Shown here one piece after another: positions 44,081 through 54,346 of a stretch of 64,000 bases of DNA. Under the pieces are notes generated by a model that saw nothing but the letters and a program-made list of their open reading frames with translations, did not search any database and was not told the DNA's origin. Location: positions 1 to 64,000 of the forward strand of contig CAKSFQ010000007.1 of assembly GCA_934454115.1 (NCBI GenBank), given 5' to 3'. The first letter of the stretch is position 1; each line of letters starts with the position of its first letter. The DNA is from an uncultured Clostridia bacterium (GTDB taxonomy: Bacteria; Bacillota; Clostridia; Monoglobales; Monoglobaceae). The position numbers and the translations under genes were made by a program.

Positions 44081-44238
44081 CCGTATCCCGGCAGAAATTT
44101 TTTCCGCAATTTAATTGCAAAACCGTTACAGTCCCATTACAACACACACAATCCACAAGGTTTTCCACAGCGTATTTTGCATAAAATCGGTCTCTCTTGT
44201 CGTTTTCCCAATCATGGGGAAAAGTCCCTTGGGGATAG

Positions 44239-44268
44239 ATAAAAAAGCGGTGGCTCCGGCCACCGCTT
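44239..44268 (-). terminator. Terminator of the DUF6056-like gene
   Basis: Perfect 10-bp stem AAGCGGTGGC/GCCACCGCTT around a 4-nt loop, followed by TTTTTT on minus, right after the stop codon. Confidence 0.9.
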
Positions 44269-44270
44269 CA

Positions 44271-45818
44271 TTATTTTGTCTCCTCCCACCTGATCTCTAA
44301 ATCAAAGGGGAGCTTATAATAGCGCTTGTACCAATTTTGATGATACGTGCTGACATAAGGAAACGACCATCCATAGTCATCCTCTTTCATTTTATACTGC
44401 ACCAGGGTATCGCCGCCGCTTTCCAAAAAAGCCTGAATCTGTGCGCGGTTTTGATCATCGATCGGCGCATTGGCCCGGTATCCCTGCACCGTTGGTAAAA
44501 ATACCAAAAAGGCATGTGCCAGCATCACCAGGGAAAGCATTGCAAACAACACCTTGGTCTCGCTTTTCCCCTTTTTCAGCGGTAAAAACCGCATCACGGT
44601 ATAGGCGGCAACAATCCCAATCAGAAAGATTGCACAAAGCACGGTTCTGGGGCCAAGCATCGGCGAGATCAGCATCATGCCCTGGGATCCTGCGGCAAGC
44701 ACAATCGCTGTCAGCGGCACCAGATATCCACCGGGGCGGCGGAGCAGCAGATACCAAAACAGCAGTATTACCCCTATGAGTTCATAAAACGCCATGATTC
44801 CGATCGGGAGCAGATAAGAGCGCAGATTGGGAGCGTCCAAATAAGATGCCCAGAGCGCTATTCCCATCACAAGGACACCGCAAAGTGCGTAGAATTTGAA
44901 AAATATGTTCCACCCAAGCCGCATGCCTCTCGACACCGAAACAGCAAAAATTACAATCGATGCGAGAAACATCAACTGATAGGGTCGCATATAATCGCTG
45001 ACAAAAAGGTCACTGAATATCTGTTTTCCGTTAAACAGGATCAGCTGCGCCGTTGTCATCTCAGTCAATTTTTGCTGTTCGTCCGCATAACGGCTCCACT
45101 GAGACGGCGCAGCCAAAACTGTCGCCGCGCCGATGAACGCAAAAATAAGCGCAGTCAGAACCGCCCAATCCGCCTTTTCCTTTCGCACCAGCTTTTGATC
45201 CAGAAGGTACAAAACAAAAATACCGATTGTCATCATGGCATTTTGCTCTGTGGTTGCCGCCGACAGCAGCGCCGTCAGCGAAAGCAGCGCCGCATTCCCC
45301 CTGCCGGCACGGCGACGGGATAAAAGACACCAGCAAATCAGCAAAAGCACAAAGGGAAACACGTAATTCCAGGACCCTGTCTGCCAGTATACGCTTTGGT
45401 TGGTTAAACGGATATTCATATACAAAATGACCGAAGTAAGAACCGCCGCGCCGCAAAAGCCCTCAAAAAATCCGCAGCCAAAGCGATCGGAGCAAGCCAG
45501 CCGCACCCCTAAAAAAACGATGCTTCCCAGCAGCAGCGCGTTGAAAACCTGCCAAACCGCAGGCGGCAGCATCAGGCCGACCGCATCCAAGGCATGTACC
45601 ATAGCACGGCCGTTGGAGTGCAGGTAGTGATCCCGATTGGCCGAAAGATATCCGCTCCACCCGTTTTGGGTAAACGTTGCATAGAAGTAATCGTCTCCGT
45701 ACATCTTGACGTTGCGCATCACCATATAGGTCAGCACCGCCGTCAGCACGGCAAATAACCAGACCGCCGTCATCTTATCCCTGCCCTGTTTTACGGTATA
45801 CTTTTTCCCGTTTGGCAT
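44271..45818 (-). CDS. Polytopic membrane protein, DUF6056-like
   Basis: A 515-aa protein with about ten to twelve membrane helices and an extracellular-looking loop near the N-terminus (MYGDDYFYATFTQNGWSGY), a pattern seen in DUF6056/GtrII-like glycosyltransferase-type membrane proteins. The acidic YGDDYFYA segment could be the catalytic-type site of a polyprenyl-sugar transferase, but this is uncertain. The start has AGGAGGGGG upstream. No cell-wall gene cluster surrounds it. Confidence 0.65.
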   Translation of the reverse strand: MPNGKKYTVKQGRDKMTAVWLFAVLTAVLTYMVMRNVKMYGDDYFYATFTQNGWSGYLSANRDHYLHSNGRAMVHALDAVGLMLPPAVWQVFNALLLGSIVFLGVRLACSDRFGCGFFEGFCGAAVLTSVILYMNIRLTNQSVYWQTGSWNYVFPFVLLLICWCLLSRRRAGRGNAALLSLTALLSAATTEQNAMMTIGIFVLYLLDQKLVRKEKADWAVLTALIFAFIGAATVLAAPSQWSRYADEQQKLTEMTTAQLILFNGKQIFSDLFVSDYMRPYQLMFLASIVIFAVSVSRGMRLGWNIFFKFYALCGVLVMGIALWASYLDAPNLRSYLLPIGIMAFYELIGVILLFWYLLLRRPGGYLVPLTAIVLAAGSQGMMLISPMLGPRTVLCAIFLIGIVAAYTVMRFLPLKKGKSETKVLFAMLSLVMLAHAFLVFLPTVQGYRANAPIDDQNRAQIQAFLESGGDTLVQYKMKEDDYGWSFPYVSTYHQNWYKRYYKLPFDLEIRWEETK

Positions 45819-45857
45819 AAGACCCCCTCCTGTTTGCGCAGTTTGCTATTGCACAGG

Positions 45858-46229
45858 TTAAATCTCCGCGATCACTTCTACCTCTGCCAGTACGCCCTTC
45901 GGCAGTGTCTTTACCGCCACGCAGGAGCGTGCCGGCTTTTCGGTAAAATATTGTCCGTAAATGTCGTTAAATGCTGCAAAATCGCCCATATCCGCCAAAA
46001 AACAAGTTGTCTTTACCGCCTTTTTAAAATCGCTTCGGGCCTCAGCCAAAATCGCGCCCAGGTTCTTCATAATCTGCTCAGTCTGACCCTGGATGTCCGC
46101 AGCCTCTACTTCGCCGGTTGCCGGATTGATGGCAATCTGACCGGAAGTATAAAGCATTCCGCCGGCGATCACAGCCTGCGAATACGGGCCGATTGCCTCC
46201 GGCGCATGGTTCGTGTGTATTTTTTTCAT
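45858..46229 (-). CDS. ridA: RidA family enamine/imine deaminase
   Basis: RidA hydrolyses reactive 2-aminoacrylate and 2-aminocrotonate to the oxo acids. The 123-aa protein has the conserved IGPYSQAV, TSGQIAINPATGE, the Arg-containing PARSCVAV region and a terminal VEVIAEI. It starts 16 bp after ilvA, whose product enamine it detoxifies, so the pairing is functional. GGAGGAG precedes the ATG at 46229. Confidence 0.95.
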   Translation of the reverse strand: MKKIHTNHAPEAIGPYSQAVIAGGMLYTSGQIAINPATGEVEAADIQGQTEQIMKNLGAILAEARSDFKKAVKTTCFLADMGDFAAFNDIYGQYFTEKPARSCVAVKTLPKGVLAEVEVIAEI

Positions 46230-46245
46230 CTTTTTCTCCTCCTGT

Positions 46246-47448
46246 CTATTTTGCATTGATAATATGATAACCCTGTTTTGTCAGTTCCGCAATGATTTCA
46301 TCCAGATGCTCCTGATTTCTTGTTTCCATCGAAATCCGCAGCACGCAGGCGTTAATGTCCAAGTCCACATCCGCACGGGAATGGAATACCGAAACTACGT
46401 TACCGCCGAGCCGCGAAATAATCTGCGATACGCCAAGCAGCTGTCCGGGCTTGTCCACCAGTTCAATCATCAGTTCTGCCAGCCGTCCCGCTTTACGCAG
46501 GCCGCGGTCAATCACACGGGACAAAATCGTCACGTCAATATTACCGCCGGAGACCAGACAAACCACATTCTTCCCTTCAATCGGAACCTTGTGGAACATG
46601 GCCGCCGCAACGGATACGGCGCCGGCGCCCTCTGCAATCATCTTTTGCTGCTCAATCAACTCAAGAATCGCCGTCGAAACCTCGTCATCGGTCACGGTTA
46701 CGATTTCATCGACATACTTTTGTACCATTTCATACGTAAGATCACCGGGTCGCTTTACGGCGATACCGTCCGCGATGGTCTTTACAGTCGGCAACGTCTC
46801 AATTTTCTGATCGTGGATTGCCTTCTGCATTGAGGGCGCTCCGACCGACTGCACGCCGTAGATCTTGATTTCCGGCTTTAATGATTTCAGCGCAAACGCC
46901 ACGCCGCTGATCAGACCACCGCCGCCGACCGGCACAATCACCGCATCCACCTCCGGCAGCTGCTCTAAAATTTCCAATCCAATGGTACCTTGCCCGGCAA
47001 TCACCTGTTCATCATCAAACGGGTGAATAAAGGTAGCCCCTGTCTCTTCAACCAGCGAGACCGCCTTTTCATAGGCGTCATCATAAGCGCCCTCTACCAG
47101 ACAAACCTCCGCGCCATAGCTCTTGGTTGCCTCAACCTTCGAGATCGGTGCGCCGTCCGGAATACAAATCAGTGATTTAATGCCGCTTCTTGCCGCCGCA
47201 AGCGCTACGCCCTGCGCATGGTTCCCTGCGGAGCAGGCAATGACGCCTTTTTCCTTTTCTTCCTCTGCAAGCTGGGAAATCTTATAGTATGCGCCGCGCA
47301 CCTTAAACGAGCCTGTCACCTGCAGATTCTCCGGTTTGAGATAGAGATTGGTTCCGCCGCAGAGTCCCGGGGACTTAATGAGTGCAGTAGGCCGAATCAC
47401 CTCTTTTAACACAAAAGAAGCATGATAAACCTTGTCCAGTGTAAGCAT
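46246..47448 (-). CDS. ilvA: Threonine ammonia-lyase
   Basis: A PLP enzyme that turns threonine to 2-oxobutyrate. From the start at 47448 (MLTLDKVYHASFVL, AAGGAG upstream) it is 400 aa. The PLP lysine lies in TGSFKVRGAYYK, with SAGNHAQGVAL and the glycine loop VPVGGGGLISG. A C-terminal ACT domain (about 325-400) indicates the shorter catabolic or single-ACT form. The longer upstream frame is not supported. Confidence 0.95.
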   Translation of the reverse strand: MLTLDKVYHASFVLKEVIRPTALIKSPGLCGGTNLYLKPENLQVTGSFKVRGAYYKISQLAEEEKEKGVIACSAGNHAQGVALAAARSGIKSLICIPDGAPISKVEATKSYGAEVCLVEGAYDDAYEKAVSLVEETGATFIHPFDDEQVIAGQGTIGLEILEQLPEVDAVIVPVGGGGLISGVAFALKSLKPEIKIYGVQSVGAPSMQKAIHDQKIETLPTVKTIADGIAVKRPGDLTYEMVQKYVDEIVTVTDDEVSTAILELIEQQKMIAEGAGAVSVAAAMFHKVPIEGKNVVCLVSGGNIDVTILSRVIDRGLRKAGRLAELMIELVDKPGQLLGVSQIISRLGGNVVSVFHSRADVDLDINACVLRISMETRNQEHLDEIIAELTKQGYHIINAK

Positions 47449-47504
47449 AAAATCTTCACTCCTTATGATAAATATGAAACGCTGCAAAGCGCAGTGAACA
47501 AATG

Positions 47505-48560
47505 TTATGATTTTGCCATCAGACGGCCTGTCCGCCGTTTGACCGCCTGCCACAGAAGGCACAATAAAATGCTGCCCGCATATGCGATTAGCGCACGGTA
47601 TGCATACCTTGTCATCAGATCTGTGATTTTCATCCGATACATCCATTCGTTGGCGATAAAAATCACCAGACAATGCACCAAATAGATATCATAGGTCGCA
47701 CGATCCAGCATGGACAGCGGCTTTAATGTGATTCTTCCGCCGTCAGTCAGAAGCTGCGCCAGCATGTAAAAGAACAAAATCGCGCTGATGCAGTACAGCA
47801 TATGGATTTGATCCGTCAGCCAGAGCGGCAGCTCCGACGATGCCAGCGCCGCAACGCCGGCGTTAAAAAATGCCGTCAGGAGATACAAAATTGTCAGTCC
47901 CAGCCAATGCCGCCGAAGCGCACGCTGAAACTCCTGATAATGCATTCCGATCACACAGCCTGCCGTCCAATAAAACAGATAACGTAAAAATGACACATCC
48001 AGGTGCGCGATCTCCCGTTCGGGCAGTAACAGCTTTGCAATATCCGTCAGCCCGGAGGAACAGATTCCGCTGATCATCAGCGTAACCAGCAAAAGTGCCG
48101 TTGGGCTGACACGCCGGTAAATCAGCCTCCAAAGAGGCGCTAAAATGTAAAACTGAACGATGAGAACGACAAAGTAAAACTGCGCCGAAAGGTTACCCCA
48201 AAGGAGATACTGACCCAAGTCATACCAGGCAAAGACCAGTACACCGCGGTAACAAAAATACAGATAGTAAACCGTCACCCAGAACATGTAGGGCAGTACC
48301 ACATAAAACAGTCTGGAGAGATAAAATCTTCCGTAATGTACCTCCGGCTTTAAAAACAGCTTTACGCCGGAGAGCAGCAAAAAGCCCTGTACCACAAAGC
48401 CGGACAGGCGCGACAAAATCCGCACGGCCTGGTAGGCCGTCCTGCCATGATCCATCTGTGTGATGATTTCAGAGGAGCAATGAATAAAGATAACCAGCAT
48501 ACAAAACAAAACATTTAAAAAAACAATGTCCTGTTTTCGTTTGCTCTTCTCCCGTGTCAT
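47505..48560 (-). CDS. Acyltransferase 3 family membrane protein
   Basis: A 351-aa protein with about ten hydrophobic helices and the acyltransferase-3 hallmarks: an N-terminal FLNVLFCMLVIFIHCSS with the catalytic-type His, and an RLSGFVVQGFLLLSG segment. Members O-acetylate or otherwise acylate surface glycans or lipids. The substrate is unknown. It stands alone upstream of ilvA (56-bp gap). Confidence 0.85.
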   Translation of the reverse strand: MTREKSKRKQDIVFLNVLFCMLVIFIHCSSEIITQMDHGRTAYQAVRILSRLSGFVVQGFLLLSGVKLFLKPEVHYGRFYLSRLFYVVLPYMFWVTVYYLYFCYRGVLVFAWYDLGQYLLWGNLSAQFYFVVLIVQFYILAPLWRLIYRRVSPTALLLVTLMISGICSSGLTDIAKLLLPEREIAHLDVSFLRYLFYWTAGCVIGMHYQEFQRALRRHWLGLTILYLLTAFFNAGVAALASSELPLWLTDQIHMLYCISAILFFYMLAQLLTDGGRITLKPLSMLDRATYDIYLVHCLVIFIANEWMYRMKITDLMTRYAYRALIAYAGSILLCLLWQAVKRRTGRLMAKS

Positions 48561-48638
48561 CGCGCTCCCCCCTTATCAAAGATTATACCAGATTCTCTTC
48601 AATTGTCAATCAAACGCGGCAGATTCTTACAAATTTCG

Positions 48639-49943
48639 TCATTTTGCATCCAGATAGGATTGAATCTGAGCAAGACTTCGTGCAGCAATTGCCTCCGCAC
48701 GCTCCCTTTTATCCCGAATTCGATCCGGCAGCGCCTCCATAATGCCAAAGTTGACGTTCATCGGCTGAAAATTGGTGATACCCTCGTTGCTGATATAGGC
48801 GCCAAGCGCACCGATTGCCGTCTTTGCGTCAAAATACGGCATTTCCTTTTGCAGCAGCATTGATGCCGCGGACAGCCCTGCAATCAGGCCGGACGCCGCC
48901 GACTCCACATAGCCCTCCACCCCGGTAATCTGACCGGCAAAGAAAATCTTTGGCTGCGTTTTCATCTGATAATTGGCGCTTAAAAGTCCCGGCGCATTTA
49001 AGTAAGTGTTGCGGTGCATCACACCGTAGCGGTAAAATTCGGCGTGTTCCAGCCCCGGAATCATCGAAAACACTCTTTTTTGCTCCGGGAACTTAAGGTG
49101 CGTCTGAAACCCCACGATGTTGTACATGCTGCCGGCCGCATTATCCTGGCGCAGCTGTACCACCGCATAAGGACGGGACTGATCGTGCGGATTGGTCAGT
49201 CCGACCGGCTTTAAGGGGCCGAACCGCATGGTGTCCTCACCGCGGCTTGCCATGATTTCGATGGGCATACATCCCTCAAAAACCTTGGGGTTCTCCACGC
49301 CCTCATGCACCTGTGCCGCCTCGGCGGAAATCAATGCGCGGTAAAACGCAAGGTATTCTTCCCGGTTCATTGGGCAGTTGATATAGTCATCGCCGCCCTT
49401 TCCGTAACGGGCAGCGCGAAACGCCTTTTCCATGTTAATACTCTCAAAGCTGACAATCGGCGCCGCCGCATCAAAAAAATGAAGATAACAAGATCCGGTC
49501 AGCGAACGGATCGCCTCTGCCAGCGCATCGGAAACCAGCGGGCCTGCCGCAATAATGGTCGTCTGCGCTATATCAACGGTTTTTACCTCCTCGCGGCATA
49601 CCTCGATATTGGGATGGTTCGTAATTTTTTCTGTCACCAGGGCAGAAAACCCCTCGCGATCCACCGCCAGCGCGCCCCCCGCCGGGACGCGGGTTTGGTC
49701 GGCGCAGGATAAAATCAGCGAATCCAGGCGCCGCATTTCCTCCTTTAACAGGCCAACGGCGTTATGGATTCCGTCCGCGCGCAGAGAGTTGCTGCACACC
49801 AGCTCCGCAAACTGACTGCTCTTATGCGCCGGGGAGGATTTTTTCGGTTTCATTTCATACAGTGTGACCTTGACGCCCTGCTGTGCCGCCTGCCATGCGG
49901 CCTCACAGCCGGCCAGTCCGGCGCCGATAATATTAAGTTTCAT
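48639..49943 (-). CDS. trmFO: Methylenetetrahydrofolate-tRNA-(uracil-5-)-methyltransferase
   Basis: TrmFO makes m5U54 in tRNA using methylene-THF and FADH2. The 434-aa flavoprotein starts [17 protein letters not shown] (FAD fold). It has [11 protein letters not shown] with the conserved Cys, [18 protein letters not shown], and a C-terminal region ending in [15 protein letters not shown]. It follows topA, as in Bacillus, though a terminator lies between. Confidence 0.95.
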   Translation of the reverse strand: MKLNIIGAGLAGCEAAWQAAQQGVKVTLYEMKPKKSSPAHKSSQFAELVCSNSLRADGIHNAVGLLKEEMRRLDSLILSCADQTRVPAGGALAVDREGFSALVTEKITNHPNIEVCREEVKTVDIAQTTIIAAGPLVSDALAEAIRSLTGSCYLHFFDAAAPIVSFESINMEKAFRAARYGKGGDDYINCPMNREEYLAFYRALISAEAAQVHEGVENPKVFEGCMPIEIMASRGEDTMRFGPLKPVGLTNPHDQSRPYAVVQLRQDNAAGSMYNIVGFQTHLKFPEQKRVFSMIPGLEHAEFYRYGVMHRNTYLNAPGLLSANYQMKTQPKIFFAGQITGVEGYVESAASGLIAGLSAASMLLQKEMPYFDAKTAIGALGAYISNEGITNFQPMNVNFGIMEALPDRIRDKRERAEAIAARSLAQIQSYLDAK

Positions 49944-49972
49944 ACTGACTTTTCACCCTTTCCGTCATACGT

Positions 49973-50010
49973 AAAACGGGATGCAGGTAGAAGCCGCCAC
50001 CCGCATCCCG
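49973..50010 (-). terminator. Terminator after topA
   Basis: CGGGATGCGGGT and ACCTGCATCCCG (one G-U pair) form a long stem, then TTTTA on minus, five bases after the topA stop. Confidence 0.75.
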
Positions 50011-50014
50011 CATA

Positions 50015-52141
50015 TTAGGATTTCTTCTCCGCTTTTTTCTTTGCCGCAGGCTTTCTGACATAGCCGCATTCTTCGTTAAAGCACTTATACGAAACTGGGC
50101 CACGGCGTTTAAACGCCCGCACCTTCATCAAGGCGCCGCCGCACTGCGGACATTTTTCGGCGGTCGGCTCGTCCCAGGAGATAAAGTCGCATTCCGGACT
50201 GTGGTCACAGGTATAAAAGGTCGCGCCCTTTTTCGATTTTCTCACAATCACCTTGCCGCCGCATTTCGGGCAGGGAACATCCAATTCCTTGGTGATTGCC
50301 TTGGTGTTCCGGCATTCCGGGAATCCCGGACATGCCAAAAACTTTCCGAACCGTCCCTGTTTATAAACCATCATTCGTCCGCATTTTTCACAGGGGACAT
50401 CCGACACCTCGTCCTTGATTTCGATATTGCCGATTTTCTCCTCCGCCTCTTCCAGCGCGTGCGAAAACGGACCGTAAAAATCACGGATAATATCCTTCCA
50501 TCCGGTCTTGCCGTCCGCGACCGTCTCAATCTTATCTTCCATATTCGCGGTAAACTCGATATCTACGATATCCTTAAAGTTCTCCTTCATCAAATCTGTG
50601 ACGATATATCCAAGCTCAGTCGGGTAAAGGCTCTTGCCGTCTCTTGCCACATAACCTCTGGCTGAGGTAATCGTCGCAAGCGTCGGCGCATAGGTGCTCG
50701 GCCGTCCAATGCCATCCTCCTCCATTGCCTTTACCAGCGATGCCTCGGTATAGCGTGCCGGCGGCTGCGTAAAGTGCTGCTCCGGCTCGATCTCTTTGAG
50801 TAAAAGCGTTTGCCCCTCCGTCAGGGTCGGGATTTTCTTCGCCTTTTCCTCTTCCTCGTCTTTTCCCTCCACGTACAGGGTCATAAAGCCGGGGAATTTG
50901 ATTTCCGAACCGTTGGCACGTACCAGGTAAGCGTCCGCATAGATATCCACCGAAACCGAATCCAGTACCGCGTCCGACATCTGGCTCGCCATAAAGCGCA
51001 GCCAGATCAGACGGTAAAGCTTATATAAATCCGGCTTTAACTTGTCCTTGAATTTTTCCGGCGTATTGGCGCACACCGTTGGGCGGATTGCCTCGTGCGC
51101 GTCCTGGGCGCTCTTTTTCGCCTTATACTGTTTGGGTGATTTTGGCACAAACGCCGCGCCGTACTGCTTCTCGATATATCCTCTGGCCTCCTGCTGTGCC
51201 ACCGGCGAAATCCGCAGCGAATCGGTTCTCATATAGGTAATGTATCCCATTTCATACAGCTGCTGCGCTGCGATCATGGTACGCCGGGAGGTAAAGTTCA
51301 GCTTTCGGGAGGCTTCCTGCTGCAAGGTACTCGTGGTAAACGGCGGCGCACTGCGGCGCTTGGTCTCCTTGCGCAGCACCTTGCCGACCCGATATTCCGC
51401 TGCCTTCAGCGCTTTTGTGACCGTCTCGGCGGCTGCCTCATCGGCAAGCGGCAATTTTTTGCCGTCTGCCGTCCCATAAAACTTCGCGATAAAGGGCAGT
51501 TTGCCCTTATCGTTGGTCAGCTTTAACGAAATCGTCCAATATTCTTCTGGATCAAACGCCTCAATCTCTCGTTCACGGTCTACAATCATCCGCACTACGA
51601 CCGACTGTACGCGGCCGGCGCTGAGCCCTTTTTTCACCTTTTTCCACAAAAGCGGACTGATCTGGTATCCCACAATACGATCCAAAACGCGTCTGGCCTG
51701 CTGCGCATCAACAAGATCCATATCAATCGGGCGCGCTTCTTTGACTGCCTCTTTCACCACGTCACGCGTCACCTCGTTAAAGGTAATTCTGCAATCCTTT
51801 GACGGATCAATGTCAAGCACATTGGCCAAATGCCAGGAGATGGCCTCTCCCTCGCGGTCAGGGTCCGTCGCAAGCAAAACCTGATCGGCATTCTTTGCCT
51901 TTTTCTTAAGCTTTGCAATCAGGTCGCCCTTTCCGCGTATCGTGATATATTTTGGCTCAAAGTCATGGGCAATATCGACGCCCAGCTGACTTTTGGGAAG
52001 GTCACGCACATGCCCCATCGTTGCCTCGATGACATATCCGCTTCCCAGATATTTTTTTACGGAATCCACCTTAGTCGGGGACTCCACAATCACTAGTTTC
52101 TTCTTTTTGGTTTGGGTTTTTACAGCCTTTTTCTCGGCCAT
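50015..52141 (-). CDS. topA: DNA topoisomerase I
   Basis: A type IA topoisomerase relaxing negative supercoils. From the ATG at 52141 (MAEKKAVKTQT) it is 708 aa. A Lys-rich start leads into the TOPRIM domain (VIVESPTKVDSVKKYL, DPDREGEAISWHL), the active-site Tyr in MGYITYMRTDS near residue 300, and three C-terminal zinc ribbons (CEKCG, CPKCG and CPQCG pairs). GGGAGG lies upstream. It follows dprA by 22 bp. Confidence 0.97.
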   Translation of the reverse strand: MAEKKAVKTQTKKKKLVIVESPTKVDSVKKYLGSGYVIEATMGHVRDLPKSQLGVDIAHDFEPKYITIRGKGDLIAKLKKKAKNADQVLLATDPDREGEAISWHLANVLDIDPSKDCRITFNEVTRDVVKEAVKEARPIDMDLVDAQQARRVLDRIVGYQISPLLWKKVKKGLSAGRVQSVVVRMIVDREREIEAFDPEEYWTISLKLTNDKGKLPFIAKFYGTADGKKLPLADEAAAETVTKALKAAEYRVGKVLRKETKRRSAPPFTTSTLQQEASRKLNFTSRRTMIAAQQLYEMGYITYMRTDSLRISPVAQQEARGYIEKQYGAAFVPKSPKQYKAKKSAQDAHEAIRPTVCANTPEKFKDKLKPDLYKLYRLIWLRFMASQMSDAVLDSVSVDIYADAYLVRANGSEIKFPGFMTLYVEGKDEEEEKAKKIPTLTEGQTLLLKEIEPEQHFTQPPARYTEASLVKAMEEDGIGRPSTYAPTLATITSARGYVARDGKSLYPTELGYIVTDLMKENFKDIVDIEFTANMEDKIETVADGKTGWKDIIRDFYGPFSHALEEAEEKIGNIEIKDEVSDVPCEKCGRMMVYKQGRFGKFLACPGFPECRNTKAITKELDVPCPKCGGKVIVRKSKKGATFYTCDHSPECDFISWDEPTAEKCPQCGGALMKVRAFKRRGPVSYKCFNEECGYVRKPAAKKKAEKKS

Positions 52142-52163
52142 TTCATCATCCTCCCAACTTTCC

Positions 52164-53471
52164 CTATCCATTCGGCATACGGGCGCTGTTCCCGGTATGT
52201 CCTGTAATTCCAAGCTGATACTGCCCGCCCGCATGGGGGATCACAGCCTTTTTCATCTGTAAAATAATCAGCATGCTGCTCAATATGCCGGAATCTATCT
52301 GACAAAAATCTGCGATTTCATCATATTCTGCCATGCCGCCCTTCTGGAACAGAAAGCGCAAAATATCCTTCTCTTCTTCCTGGATCGAATGCGCGTTCAT
52401 CCACTGTTCCAGATCTTCGGCCGATAATGCCTTTTCTTTGGGCGGCGTCTGTTTTTTGTTTTCTCCGGGCTTTGCCCGGCTGACCGGCTTTTTCTTCTTT
52501 TTCATGCTGCCAATGACCGGCCTTTTCTTCTGCTCTGCCCCATATGCCAGTTTTTCCGGATAGAGAGAAAGATATTCCTCTACGATATCCATTGCGTCAG
52601 TCAGGGGCTTGCAGCCGTCCGCAATCAGATCGTTGGGCAAATGTGACATGGGATTGAGCGGATTGCCCGGCACCGCAAAGATGTCACGATTATTTTCCTG
52701 TGCAAGCCGCGCCGTCATTGAGGTACCGCTCTCCCTCTCTCCTTCTACAACAGCAACGCCAACGCTGAGCCCAACAATAATGCGGTTACGCTGACGGTAG
52801 TAATACGGCTTTCCCACCTGGCCGGGCGGCCGCTCCGAAACAATGCATCCATGAGTCTTAATATGCGTATAAAGCTCTGCATTTTCTTTCGGGTAAATAA
52901 CATCCACACCGCCGGCAAGTACCGCAACGGTATTTCCGCCTGCCTCCAGCGCGCCCCAATGGGCGGCTGCGTCCATTCCCTTTGCCATGCCGCTGATTAC
53001 CAAAACACCGTTTGCGGCCAGGTCATGACCTAAAATTCCGGCAAATCGTTCCCCCTCGCCGGTTCCTCTGCGCGTTCCGACTACGGCAACACCAAGCATT
53101 TGGTTAAAGTCCGGCATCTCGCCGAAAACATATAATATCTGCGGCGGTGCGTACACTTCTTTTAAGCACGCCGGATAGTCCGGATCATCGATGGACAAAA
53201 CGCGGATTCCGCTTTTCTCACACTGTTCTAAAATGCGTTTGGCGCCGTCGAGCTTTGTGCTGAGCCGAATCCGCTGCCCCAGCTTTAATTTCCCGGCATA
53301 CGGAGACCGAAATAAGTCCGCGCGGTAAATTTCCTCCGGTGTACCGATGGTATCCAAAAGGCGCCTTACCTGCATGGGCTCATGATCGCAGCATGCGTTG
53401 AGCCAAATCCGATAAAGCAGTTGTTTTTCATCCTGCACCGCAATCGTCTTCCTTTCCTGCGTCTGCCCCAT
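52164..53471 (-). CDS. dprA: DNA-processing protein DprA (Smf)
   Basis: DprA loads RecA on incoming single-stranded DNA. The 435-aa protein has a helical N-terminal SAM-like domain, a Rossmann core with VVGTRRGTGEG, VISGMAKGMDAAAHWGAL and YYYRQRNRIIVGLS, a basic Lys/Pro-rich linker (about 320-350), and a C-terminal winged-helix domain. Together with the ComEC-like gene at 56873 it suggests a competence-type pathway, though other com genes are not in the window. A weak ribosome site makes the start less certain. Confidence 0.93.
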   Translation of the reverse strand: MGQTQERKTIAVQDEKQLLYRIWLNACCDHEPMQVRRLLDTIGTPEEIYRADLFRSPYAGKLKLGQRIRLSTKLDGAKRILEQCEKSGIRVLSIDDPDYPACLKEVYAPPQILYVFGEMPDFNQMLGVAVVGTRRGTGEGERFAGILGHDLAANGVLVISGMAKGMDAAAHWGALEAGGNTVAVLAGGVDVIYPKENAELYTHIKTHGCIVSERPPGQVGKPYYYRQRNRIIVGLSVGVAVVEGERESGTSMTARLAQENNRDIFAVPGNPLNPMSHLPNDLIADGCKPLTDAMDIVEEYLSLYPEKLAYGAEQKKRPVIGSMKKKKKPVSRAKPGENKKQTPPKEKALSAEDLEQWMNAHSIQEEEKDILRFLFQKGGMAEYDEIADFCQIDSGILSSMLIILQMKKAVIPHAGGQYQLGITGHTGNSARMPNG

Positions 53472-53537
53472 AAGGCGTCAGCCCTGCTCCGTCTGCTGAA
53501 AATAAAATCTGATCCTTTTTGCCATATCTCCAAGGTA

Positions 53538-54323
53538 TTAGACTGTATTGTATCTGAGCTGATACATGGCAATTCCGGCAGCAACCGCCGCATTTAAGGA
53601 TTCTACCTTTCCCTGCATCGGAATCCGAACCCTTTGATCGGCACGGGACAGTATCTCCTCTGATACGCCGGCCGCCTCACTGCCAATGACTAAAATCTGT
53701 TTTTCCGTCCGCGTCGCCTCAGCAAGCGGAACCGCATTGTCAAGCGCCGTGGCCGTCACAAAAAAGCCCTGCTTTTGATAATCAAAAAGCGCAGCTTTTT
53801 CTACCCCGGTTTTGCAGCTGACGCGAAACACCGAGCCCATGGTGGCGCGCACTACCTTCGGATGATACAGATCGGCGCAGCCGCACAGCAGCCACACGCA
53901 ATCAACGCCGGCCGCCTCGGCCGTACGAATCATTGTCCCCAAATTTCCGGGTTCCGACACGCCGTCCAACGCTAAAACAAACGATTCCTTTTCTGCAAAA
54001 TCAGCCTGATTTTGCGGCATTTTTAAAAGCACACCCACACCCTGCGGCGTTTCGGTATCACAAATGCCTGCAAAAAGATGATCCTTGACAGTGTATACCA
54101 ACTTATCATCAATGTCAATCTTTTTTACGAAATCTTCGTGTTTTTTTGCAAATTCCTCCGCGATCAGTACGGCACGGATCTGCTTTTTCGCATCCCGGAG
54201 CGCCTCGCCTACAATACGGACACCCTCCGCAAAGTACAGACCCTCCGCATAGCGGTTTTTCTTTTTCTGAAGTGAACGTGCCAGCTTCAGCATTTTATTA
54301 TCACGGCTGCAAATGGTAATCAT
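53538..54323 (-). CDS. SpoU/TrmH-family RNA 2'-O-methyltransferase
   Basis: A 261-aa enzyme with an N-terminal substrate-binding domain (about 1-100) and a SPOUT knot: ALDGVSEPGNLGTMIRTAEAAGVD, IGSEAAGVSEEI and RIPMQGKVESLNAAVAAGIAMYQ, the three SpoU motifs. It probably methylates 23S rRNA (RlmB-like) but the exact site is unknown. It lies between folT and dprA in the same run. Confidence 0.9.
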   Translation of the reverse strand: MITICSRDNKMLKLARSLQKKKNRYAEGLYFAEGVRIVGEALRDAKKQIRAVLIAEEFAKKHEDFVKKIDIDDKLVYTVKDHLFAGICDTETPQGVGVLLKMPQNQADFAEKESFVLALDGVSEPGNLGTMIRTAEAAGVDCVWLLCGCADLYHPKVVRATMGSVFRVSCKTGVEKAALFDYQKQGFFVTATALDNAVPLAEATRTEKQILVIGSEAAGVSEEILSRADQRVRIPMQGKVESLNAAVAAGIAMYQLRYNTV

Positions 54324-54346
54324 TACGCCACCTTCTCTACCTCACA

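Noticed and set aside
44146..44169. Second DnaA-box cluster near 44.15 kb
   Set aside because: Only TTTTCCACA and a partial ATCCACA site occur; too few and imperfect to claim.
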